The notes below the pieces were generated by a model. It worked only from the letters and a program-made list of their open reading frames with translations. It did not search any database and had not been told where the DNA came from. Position numbers and translations under genes: made by a program. Of a stretch of 64,000 bases of DNA, positions 55,595 to 64,000 are shown piece by piece. The stretch is from Xiphophorus maculatus (Eukaryota; Chordata; Actinopteri; Cyprinodontiformes; Poeciliidae): NCBI RefSeq assembly GCF_002775205.1, contig NC_036461.1, positions 17,766,015 through 17,830,014 of the forward strand, in the 5' to 3' direction. The stretch's first letter is position 1. Each line of letters opens with the position of its first letter.

Positions 55595-57431
55595 TCACGC
55601 CAGTCCGGGGTGGCTGTAGTGGTTTCCGTGCTGCGAGTCCAAAGGCTGCGGGTTCGGCTTGCTCTCGAGTTGCTCCTCCTCCGCCTGTTCGTCCGCCTGC
55701 GCGCAGAGCGGCGGCCGCTGCTTGAAGAAATCCGACACGTGTCGAACCTGAGAGCGGAGAGAAGCGAGCGAGTTTGAAACACAGAAAGCAGAAAGGCCGC
55801 CTCTGGAAGTAATGTAAATACTGGAACTGCTATTTAACAGCCCCTTCAAATGTTTCATATTTAAACTTTTGCAAACGAACCAGAAGAGAGACAAGCATTT
55901 GTATTTAGTTGTCTTTAATCTGCTACACATAAATACAGCCCAGTGCAGCTGTGCTGTGGAGGCCTCAGAGGTTTGTTAATTAATGAACACCTCAGTGAAG
56001 TCGGTCTCCATCATCTTCTGCTACGTTTGTGCAGCCAAAATGTTTGTTCGTGCCGCTATAATTTTAAAGATATTTAGAAATGTTTCCAGAGGTCCTGAAA
56101 GGTCAATCAGTCAGCCCCCCCCCCACCCCACCACCACCTTCTTCAAATCAGATGAAATTGGTGTCAATTAACCCGACTTGTGTTGGTTTGTGCAGCAGAA
56201 ACGTGTTTGTGCTGCTTTGGCTTTAAAGACATTAATGAAAGTTTAAAAGGTCATTTTGGTTTAGTAAAAGTTGGGGGGTCTGGTCGATGGTTTGACCTTT
56301 AAACTTTCATTAATATCTTCAAAGTCAAAGCGGCACAAACAAAACATTTTGCTGCACAAACGTTTGACACCAATTTTGTCTGATTTGAAGAGTCAGCTTC
56401 CCTCGGGTACGTCGCGCATTAATGAACAAGCAGAATCGTGACGAAGGAACACATCCGACAGGTCAGGGAGAAAAAATGGACAGCAGAGGTAGGACATGAA
56501 ACTAAATCTGAAGTTCACAATTTGAAGTTAAAGCTGCAGAATTAACATTTTATATATAAACAAAAGTGTATTTTTTTTAAACATACTCTTACAGTGTTCT
56601 GACGGTAGAATATGAAACAGATCATTTGTGAAAAGATCGAGCTCCTCCACTTCCTCCCTGAGCCGTCTGAAGAAATACTCTCGGTCAAAAACAACCAATC
56701 AGGAGCATCTTGGAGTTTTCAGTCTACTCTGATTGGTTGTTTCTAGTTGGCGCTGAAAGAAGAGCTCGATTCTTTCCGCAGATTTACCATCTAATGCCAA
56801 ACTGTCACAAAAGAGTGACAGTTTTTTAAAAAGTTACAATTTTTTTAAAACTGCAGTTTTAAATGCATGATTTGAAACTGTAGAGATTATGGCACAACAG
56901 AATAAGGCTGCAAACTAATCATGATGCTATTGCTGAATATTTTAAATCTCCATCCTTTCGCCATCTTTGAGTCTCTCAGCTACTCTAAATATTTCTTCTT
57001 TTTTTTCCCTCCAGGGAATCTTTTGTGGGCTCTAGTGTCCCTTAAATGAAAGTAGACTGACAGGAAAGGGGGAAGGAGAGGGGGGAAGACACGCGGTAAA
57101 TGTCGCCGGGTCTGGGAATCGAACCCACCCACTCTAAATATTTCTAATATGGCTCATAGGGGTATAAAGACTTTTTAAAAAAGTGACATGGTTTTCTCTC
57201 ACTGTGCTTCACATGTCTGTAAGATGCTAGCGTTAGCCGACTCACCGTGAGCACAGCGATGAGCGCGCCCTGCAGCAGCCCCACCAGGACGTCGCTCCAG
57301 TGGTGTTTGTAGTCGGAGACGCGTGTGTATCCAACGTAGAGAGAAAACGCCACCAGGAAGAACTGGATGGTGGGCCGGACCAGCCTCGTCCACTTCCCCT
57401 GCATCCTGGCCTGGACGTAGAGCTGCGCACA

Positions 57432-57510
<79 letters not shown>

Positions 57511-58694
57511 AACTCTGACCAAATGACACTGGAGGTTATTATTAAATGACACTGGAGTTATTATTAGATCTGTTTGCTTTCCTCCTACAGTAAAAATATG
57601 AAAAATGACAACAATGGTGTTTTCAGACCGGAGACGTCCGTGTCTCGACAGCCTCCTCCTGTTGTGGCTCATTTCTGGGCTTTCCACTAAACAAGTCTTT
57701 TCACATCTGGACAAAAGGTCAAACGGGGTCACTCACCGACAGGAAGAGCATGCAGTACATCCCAAAGGACGAGTGACCGGAGTAAAATGACAGCCTGAGG
57801 AGAGAGAGAGAGAACAAAATTAAAATGAAGATTCATTCCATTGGGAGATTATAGTTATTATTTTTTTAATTCACAATATTCAATATACTGTTTTTAATAT
57901 TACTGGGGGGGAGAGGAGAAAATAAAAAGCAGTTTTGGTTGAGAAATAATTCAAGACACTCATATTTATTCCTTCAAGGAGGAATAAATCATCCACTCTG
58001 TGTGTGATGCTGATTTTAGACCAAATCTGGACAGAACTGGATTTCATGCAACTTTATATGAATTGACTCTTGAGTTGTAGTGATGCCTAAATAAAGCAAA
58101 TATTAATGCTAGTTGCAATGTCGTGTGTAAACCAACTCTGAGGACACTGAGCGAGTGGCGGATCCATTTCCTCTCACCTGGACTCCGTCACATTGTGCAG
58201 GCTGCCTGTGCAGTTGATATCCAGCACGTATCCCTTGCAGGACTTCGGGGCGCACACGGACAAGAAGTTCGGACGGGGGCGGCCGATGGTGAACTTCGCC
58301 AAATCGGTCAGGGACTGGCTGACCGCCGCGCCAAACAGGAAGGTGCCGACCACCTTGTAGAGCGCGGACAGGTACTGGTTGAACGTGGAGTTTGAACGCA
58401 GGCGTTTCGTGTGCACCAGGTAGGCCTCTCCGGTGGTGATCTGCAGCGAGAAAAACGGTTGGCAAAGCGTTAAAAAACAAAAACAAAAACCAACGACCTT
58501 CACGCAACGAGTCGCAACCACGAGCTCAACAATAGGACTTACAATGACCATAGAGCAGGTGATGGTGACAGCGGCCATGGTTCCATGGGAGATGGTGTCT
58601 TTCCTGTAGGGATAGTTGATGCTCTCGTCGTCGCAGTGGATTCCTCTCCGATAGGGTTTGAACCTCAGCGTGAGGATGGCTGAAGGCAGAGCCG
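55595..58694 (-). CDS. plpp2: phospholipid phosphatase 2 (lipid phosphate phosphatase), exons 2-6
   Basis: Minus-strand exons in order: 58543-58694, 58178-58440, 57737-57794, 57246-57422 and 55595-55747 (stop TGA). Sizes are 152/263/58/177/153 nt with GT-AG junctions and continuous phase. The product is an integral six-helix membrane enzyme that removes phosphate from phosphatidate, lyso-PA and sphingosine-1-phosphate on the outer or lumenal side. The three PAP2 signature blocks are intact: KFTIGRPRP (KX6RP), FYSGHSS (SGH) and RVSDYKHHWSD (RX5HX3D). NCT and NVT N-glycosylation sites sit between the first two. GEAYLV, LYKVVGTFLFGAAVSQSL and LSFYSGHSSFGMYCM are family-typical. The C-terminus (VSDFFKQRPP, then Glu-rich, ending HPGLA) resembles PLPP2 more than PLPP1/3. 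The first coding exon (about 17 residues plus one base) was not found, so the gene is incomplete here. Confidence 0.9.
56020..56405. repeat. three-copy repeat, two direct and one inverted
   Basis: A unit of roughly 100 bases (containing GTTTGTGCAGC, a TTTGTGC(T/C)GCT block and a segment near ATTAATGAAAGTTT ending AAAGGTCA) is present at about 56024-56105 (+, diverged), 56138-56252 (+) and 56291-56402 (-). The last two form a long hairpin with a loop of about 40 bases. Confidence 0.8.
56624..56785. repeat. foldback element, nested inverted repeats
   Basis: The outer arms AAGATCGAGCTC / GAGCTCGATTCTTT and inner arms AAACAACCAATCAG / CTGATTGGTTGTTT are in nested inverted order. The element is about 160 bp and consistent with a small MITE. 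Confidence 0.75.
57000..57128 (-). mobile_element. tRNA-derived SINE, 5'-truncated
   Basis: On the minus strand it reads GGGTTCGATTCCCAGACCCG (pol III B box), then a CTTCCCCCCTCTCC stretch, then AAGGGACACTAGAGCCCACA and ends in a poly-A tail (T run at 57000-57008 on plus). Same tail as at 17046. The A-box half is missing. Confidence 0.75.
57435..57508. repeat. (CA)n microsatellite at a splice acceptor
   Basis: About 35 CA units end 12 nt from the plpp2 exon 5 acceptor. On the transcript strand they form a (UG)n tract in place of a pyrimidine tract. Confidence 0.97.
57509..57736 (-). other. plpp2: rest of plpp2 intron 4
   Basis: Intron sequence from the donor GTGAGT (57731-57736 on plus) to the CA tract. 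It contains a short direct duplication (AAATGACACTGGAG near 57521 and 57544). Nothing else was seen. Confidence 0.75.
57795..58177 (-). other. plpp2: plpp2 intron 3
   Basis: Simple GT-AG intron, AT-rich with a short AGAG tract next to the acceptor. Nothing else was recognised. Confidence 0.8.
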
Positions 58695-59589
58695 CTGGAG
58701 GTGGAGACGCAGGAAAATTAATTTAGTAATAAAGGTAGTTTCTTTTTTTTTTTTATTCCCCTTTTTAAATGTTTGGGTAGGAGAAGAAATGCCTGAACGT
58801 CAGTGTGGATCCTAAAATGAAATGTGCTCATTAAGTAGGAAAGGCGGGAACTTTAATATCTAAAAACACAGTGAGTCTCTTCAGTAGATATGATTACAAT
58901 GTCTAATGATGTTAAAAAATAAAAATCACCAAACTAAGTTCTGCCTTCTTTAGAGAGTTTGACTTTTTAAAAAAAGAACAGTAAGCTTTCCTTTATTATT
59001 ATTATTCAAAAAATAAATCCAGTATTTTGTTCAAGCTTTATACAAATTATGACTTCTAATTTACTTAAAAGATTTTTTATAAATTCAGTAGCTGAGAGAA
59101 AACATGACGCAAAGCAAAGACAACAACAACAAAACCTGTCACATCACTTTCTACATTAAATTTCATCCAATATAAAAAAGGACATTATCGATGTTTTCTT
59201 TACAGAAACGATACCGATGCACACAAGCTGCGCTGCGTGAATTTTTGGCAACACATTTACAGTCTGATGCAGCGATAGCGTCACGTACGCATTTATGCTT
59301 TTATTTGCTTTATCTGCTTTTATTTAAAGAACCCAACGAGAAACGGAGCCCACCGCTACATTTTAATCACAATAATGCGCCGGGTCGGCGTTCAGGGGCA
59401 ACATTCGAGTCACTTCAAAAAATGTGCCGACTAACAATTGGATGATTCTGGTCTCATCGGCAGTAAATGCGACCATTCTGAAAACATGGCCGCATCCAGA
59501 TTGCTCATCACTTTAATAAACTAGTAGTGATGAAATACAGAGGAGAGCGAGAGAGAGAACAGACGTTTGAGGGATTTCTACAGACTTTA
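58695..59589 (-). other. plpp2: plpp2 upstream intron, AT-rich
   Basis: Follows the acceptor CACCTCCAG of exon 2 on the minus strand. No first exon was recognised. Confidence 0.5.
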
Positions 59590-60480
59590 TGAAAAGTCAA
59601 AAATAAATTCACCCTAAAACTGTTTTTGCAGCCCAAGGCAACAAGAATTGCCATCGAGGATTCACAATTACTGGCAAGTAGTTTTCTTTACGTGGCTGTG
59701 GAGGAACTGTTCCCCAATCTTTGTCACTCTTAACGTATTTTATTGTCAAACCACATTTTTGAAAATTAATTTCTAACCTGAGCTTTGACTAAGCCACTGC
59801 AAAACCTTCAATCTGACTTGGACTTGATGAAGGTTGGACTTGATGGTGCATTTACGGCAGACAATTATTCTGCCGTGTAACCCAGCGTGTCTTCCAAAGC
59901 CCATCATACCACCACCGCCGTGTTTGAGTGCGTGTGTGGTGTTCCTTTTAGAAAATCCTGTTAGTTTTATAGCAGATGTAACGGCAAAAAAAAAGTTGAA
60001 TTTCCTCTCACCAGTCCAGAGAACATTTTTCCAAATGTTTTGAGGATCGTCAAGGTGAGTTTGAGCAAATGTGAAATAGTGTTTTTTTTTTTTTGTTTGT
60101 TTGTTTTGTCATATTTTTATCAGCTGTGATTTTGGCCTTGGGGCCTTTTTTTCCAAGTCATTACTGTTGAATCCAGACACTGACCTGAGGCAAATGAAGC
60201 CTGAAGTATTTTTAAATGTTGCTCTTTTCTGCCCCGCTGGGTAACCCACTAAAGTGTGCTTAGAGAAGTGATGTGATGCTAACCCCTCATGGAAACACTC
60301 ACCACTGTTCCATATTTTCTCCCTTCATAGATAATGTCTTTCGCTGCAGCTCACTGGAGTCACAAAGCCTTGTGGAGTCACAAACTTTGCAGCAGCTTCC
60401 AACCTGACATAGCGATGAATGCTTCCCCCGTCTTAAATTGGGACATTTACCCCTTTCAGCCTCCCTCAATCAATTTTCTG
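59590..60480. mobile_element. degraded DNA-transposon relic common in teleosts
   Basis: Long run with the recurrent blocks CATCATACCACCACCGCCGT, CTCACCAGTCCAGAGAACAT, AACACTCACCACTGTTCCAT and CACTGGAGTCACAAAGCCTT, in the order of a repeat I recognise from many fish introns. Frames are broken. The superfamily is uncertain and the boundaries are approximate. Confidence 0.5.
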
Positions 60481-61904
60481 ATCTTAGAACAGTAATCAGG
60501 CCTGGGTGTTGCTGGTGAAGTAAACACAAACTATGACTTTGAAAATTCATGATCGAAGTCACCTTTTATCATTTTTTATTTATTTTTTTGCTGAACACGA
60601 AAGTGTGACAGAAAGTCTACAGCAAATGTAATCTTTAACGGAGCAAGGACTTTTTCAAAGCACAAAGCTCAGTTTTCCAAAGCGCTTTGTTAAACTTTTT
60701 TTGTAAGCAAGAGGAAAAACACGGCGTAGCTTTGCTTTAGCCGGTCAACTTGTGGGCAGGGACAGGTGGACAACGGAATCGCAAGTTTTGTTGCACTTTT
60801 AAGACCCTGAACCACTTAAAAACCTTAGTTTGCGTTGATGCCAATAAACTGGTGGCCAGTTGGGAGCCAAAGCTTGTGGGTCTGTAATGTTTCTAAAGTC
60901 CTGGTAAGAATAGTTCAAACACACAGACAGCTGCTACTCAGGAAACGGCTAAACACACACTCAAGATTTTAGCTTCAGAAAGAAGACACCACTCTCCCAA
61001 GAGCGTGAATTTGCCAGAGGCTACAGCTTTATCCCTGCAGGTTGCATTTTCTCTTTAAAAAAACCCCGACAAAAAACAAACAACAAAAATAAAAAAAAAA
61101 CGAGACACCGGTGGCCGTGGAAACCGGCCGGACACTGCAGAGGCGACCTCTGACAGCGGGGGCGGCGTTCACACTGTAAAGGGCCTGGGAAGCCGGGCAG
61201 CGGAGGGGGAAAACACACATTCAACATGCCTCCGAAGACGTGCTGACGTGCTCACACACACTCCTGACAGACAAAAGGAAAATAAAAAAGGGCCGAAGTT
61301 TGCTGACTCGAAAAAGAGAGGCGTGCATTTATAAGGTCGTAATGAGAAAAGGCTTTTGTTGAGGACGGTCAGGAAACGCTGGGCTCAAAACTTCCCCTCA
61401 GAGCAAACAAAAGATGACATAGAGTCGTCTCTTAAATCAGAGGAGGACAACAGTTTTATCTGACTAAGAGCCTTTAAATAGCTTTCCTGTTTTCAAGAAC
61501 TTTCTGCTGAAGGCAGAAACAAGGGGGGAATTGGATGGAGTTTATGTGTTAGGCTAGTAGCTGCGTAGTCACTGACACGCACCACAAGTGTTCCCTGCAA
61601 AGACAGCACTTCCTTCATTTCCTCGGAGAGCGCACCTTCAGTTTGTCCAGCAGAAAGACAATAATCCACCAAAGTTCACGTAAAGTCACAGCAGTAATCT
61701 CACATAGAGATCTGGTGCTCAGCTACAGGACAGAGGTAGACTATGCAACCGTGTCAAGGGAACGACTTCAAAATGGCCTCAAAGCGAACCGTTACATACA
61801 TTCGTTTGTTTATGTTGTTTTCATGTAAATGCCTGCTGACAAATGCTGCAAAGACAAATAAACCTCACTATTCTGCACCAGAATCTGCACCAAAATATTT
61901 TTTC
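60481..61904 (-). other. plpp2 upstream region without recognised gene
   Basis: Mixed composition with a GC-rich patch at about 61110-61215. No exon or known repeat was identified. An undetected plpp2 5' exon here cannot be excluded. Confidence 0.4.
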
Positions 61905-62670
61905 TGAATTTTCTGAACCGCTGCAGTGTTTTGCAATAGTATCCACACACCTTTGATCATTTGGGAGGGGTTTTATGGGACACTTGTTTTCTTTTCTTTG
62001 CAAATGTAAATCTGAAACGTTTATGCTAGCAAAAATAAAATGCAGTTTGCCACAAATCAAGTATGGGGCACAAGTTTTACAATTTAGATCGACGATGCTT
62101 GTATTAGACCTGATCAATGCCAAACAGTGGCAGCGTCGTGCTGTGGGGGGGAAGCTTTAATCAGCATTTTTTGGAGGAAATGAATGAACCTTAAATGAGA
62201 AAAATCCTGGAAGAAATCCAGTCAGAGGCTGCAAAAATAAAAATAAAAAAAGAGAGATGAGGCAGAGATTCATTGTCCAGTGGAAGGTTGCAATTTGACC
62301 ACTGCACAGGACATTTGGCATCTTATTTTAAGTGCCATGGACAAAATTCCCTGTATACCAGTAATATTTTTAGCTTGTTGGAAGGCTTTTGTTATTCTTA
62401 TAACAGATTCAAAAGCTCACAAAGAGTGGTGGGGACGAGACAACGAAGGAAAAGACATACTGGAGTCACATCTCAATTTATCTCAGTATTCCAGTTGGTT
62501 GTTTTCTTTATCTGATGCAACTGCAGTTTGTATCAAAGCACATTGCTGCGTACGAGTGGCTCAGTCCAAGTCCAGATCTAAATCCCCTCAGAATCTGTGG
62601 AAAAATGTGTGCGAATTGACGGGATGCTCCCTAACCAGCAGAATAAATCACAGTTTAACAAAAAATATGT
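61905..62670 (+). mobile_element. Tc1/mariner-like transposon relic
   Basis: GTGGCAGCGTCGTGCTGTGG (Tc1 'GGGSVMLW' region) near 62125 is followed by a CTGGAAGAAATCCAGTCAGA block and, at about 62558, CAGTCCAAGTCCAGATCTAA plus ATCCCCTCAGAATCTGTGG. The latter is the degraded 'SPDLNPIENLW' motif of the catalytic domain. Several frameshifts and stops are present. Confidence 0.7.
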
Positions 62671-64000
62671 TTTTTGGGGGGCTTTTTTTTTTTTTACGTT
62701 AAATGAGTTTATAAAATCTTAAATCGTTTTCTTTTACCCAATAGCACCCATCACTTGAGGAAAGCTTTCATAAAAAGGAAATTGTTGGTCACCTAGTTCA
62801 GGAAAATAACATTTTTGATTCACTTGAAATTAATTTCCAAAGCCAAGGTGAACCGTCAGAGGAAAGAATAAAATGTCCAGACGTCTCCCAGTCGATCCAC
62901 AAACCGTGTTGCAAAATGTTTTACAACCACAAGTGTTTCTAGTCATCCTAAGTTGACTCTGACCAGTTACATCATTAGTGAATCACAGATTGTGACGCAT
63001 GCAGCATATTTCAGTGGCACCAGAAGACGAACCCTAATGTCCGTACTGGTCTTTGATGATGAGCGGGTTCCTCATTCAGGAGAATTGATTTCATGACAGG
63101 AAGTCCCGCCCCTCCTCTGCTCTTCTCATCTCCGAGGCCCATCTCTCCAGCAGGTCAAGCGTTGCCCTCAGCCTGGCGTTGAAGCGAAGGCCCATCCAGT
63201 GTTTGTTCAGCAGGGAGGGGGGATAAGATTAAGATAAGACGCTGATTGTTCGACACGAGTCGCAGGAGGCTACATGCTGCGTGACCGGACAAATTTAAGC
63301 CGCGTTTGTTTAAAGAAAAAGAAAAAAAAAAAAAAAACGCACACAGGGATCAACCGGCACCAAGCGCATTTAGCCACACAGCGAATGAGGAAGTGGACAT
63401 CGACTGTGAGCTGAATCCAGATCAGAGTTCCTGTTGTCTGTTTCTATCTGCTCTGTTATTCCAGAAGGCCTGGTTTTGTTTCCTTCCTATGGGACGTGTT
63501 CTGGACCGAGGAGCGGGCCGCGCCGACGCCTGGAACCTCAGAGTGCGTCAGAGAGTTTATTGCCGATATTTTTACAAAACCCACACGTTGGTTCAGTTCA
63601 AATTGGATCAACAGGATCTAACTAGTCCACTTCAGGAAAAGATCTCAAAATAAATTTGCATCTCAAAGTGACTAAGCACCGTGAAGAGTTTAACAAACCA
63701 AACACTAACTCCAAGCCGCAGCACAGGGAAGCACGGTGGGCTACGCGTCATGCTGATGGCCTGACCGACACATACCAGAGAACCTGGATAAAAATGAAGC
63801 ATTTTTCACTTCATGCAGAAAATGTTTCAAACAGCCTAAAGTGAATTCTTCCTCCATTTCTGCAGCCTGATAAATGATTTTGGCCTAATTCTTTGTCTTG
63901 GAATGGTTCTCATGCAATCCGTCTTAAATAAAAATGTAAAAAAAAAAAACAACAACAAAAAACAACACCACGTTTTGCTCACAGCTGTAGAAAGAGTTTT
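62671..64000. other. right end of window, no recognised gene
   Basis: No exon with family similarity was found. A short minus-strand frame at 63091-63195 is discussed as rejected. Homopolymer runs lie at 63316-63337 and 63938-63949. Confidence 0.4.

Larger units (their letters stand above)
55748..57245 (-). other. plpp2: plpp2 intron 5 with repeat cluster
   Basis: Intron between the exon ending ...VLT|gtgag and the last exon (acceptor CTCTCAG). It contains a three-copy repeat (56020-56405), an inverted repeat (56624-56785) and a SINE tail (57000-57128). Confidence 0.85.

Noticed and set aside
57095..57128. tRNA-gene-like B box on minus strand
   Set aside because: Followed by the SINE-type tail seen at 17046 and lacking an acceptor stem or A box, so it is a SINE and not a tRNA gene.
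57144..57732. Long minus-strand frames containing poly-Cys-Val runs
   Set aside because: The runs are translation of the (TG)n intron tract. The real exon is only 57246-57422.
58109..58507. 132-codon minus-strand frame across plpp2 exon 3
   Set aside because: Out-of-frame shadow of exon 3. The KX6RP frame is the real one.
63091..63195. Minus-strand frame of 34 codons with protein-like composition (starts MGLRFNARLR)
   Set aside because: No acceptor or family match, only 105 nt, and a stop lies shortly upstream. It could be a uORF or chance.

Overview
The window is vertebrate nuclear DNA and almost certainly teleost fish. Coding exons are short and sit between GT-AG introns, the background is AT-rich with many (CA)n/(AT)n/(GATA)n microsatellites, and the interspersed repeats (Tc1-like MITEs, a tRNA-derived SINE, degraded Tc1-like transposase relics) are kinds I know from teleost genomes. 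The species cannot be named from the sequence alone.

Layout. (1) 1-1705, plus strand: the 3' exons of a PIF/Harbinger-derived DDE (HARBI1-like) gene whose catalytic acidic residues look partly lost. (2) About 3.2-39.8 kb, plus strand: a complete Gq-class G-protein alpha-subunit gene, best called gna11. It has a CpG-rich promoter, an 18-kb first intron and a roughly 5.4-kb 3' UTR. (3) About 42.8-52.2 kb, plus strand: a complete tle5 (AES, short Groucho-family co-regulator) gene in seven coding exons, preceded by a nest of Tc1-like MITEs. (4) About 54.9-58.7 kb, minus strand: plpp2-like phospholipid phosphatase exons 2-6. The first coding exon was not found and probably lies further right or outside the window. 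In human, GNA11 and TLE5 are neighbours on chromosome 19, which supports calling the G-alpha gene gna11 rather than gnaq.

The main discovery is inside gna11. It contains TWO complete versions of coding exon 4 (26965-27093 and 29718-29846). Both are 129 nt with identical splice phases, and both keep an intact reading frame and the catalytic switch-I arginine. They differ at 11 of 43 amino acids. The upstream copy carries gna11-type signature residues and the downstream copy carries gnaq-type residues. Using either one gives a full-length 359-residue G-alpha, so the gene looks built to make two switch-I isoforms by alternative, mutually exclusive splicing. The upstream exon also has a tandem 3' splice site whose use would introduce an early stop, a possible dose or choice switch.

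The remaining sequence is intron, UTR and intergenic DNA with repeats. Notable pieces are a MITE-in-MITE arrangement before tle5, a tiny cluster made only of Tc1 inverted termini, long inverted repeats in a plpp2 intron, a (CA/TG)n tract abutting a plpp2 splice acceptor, and several perfect palindromes.
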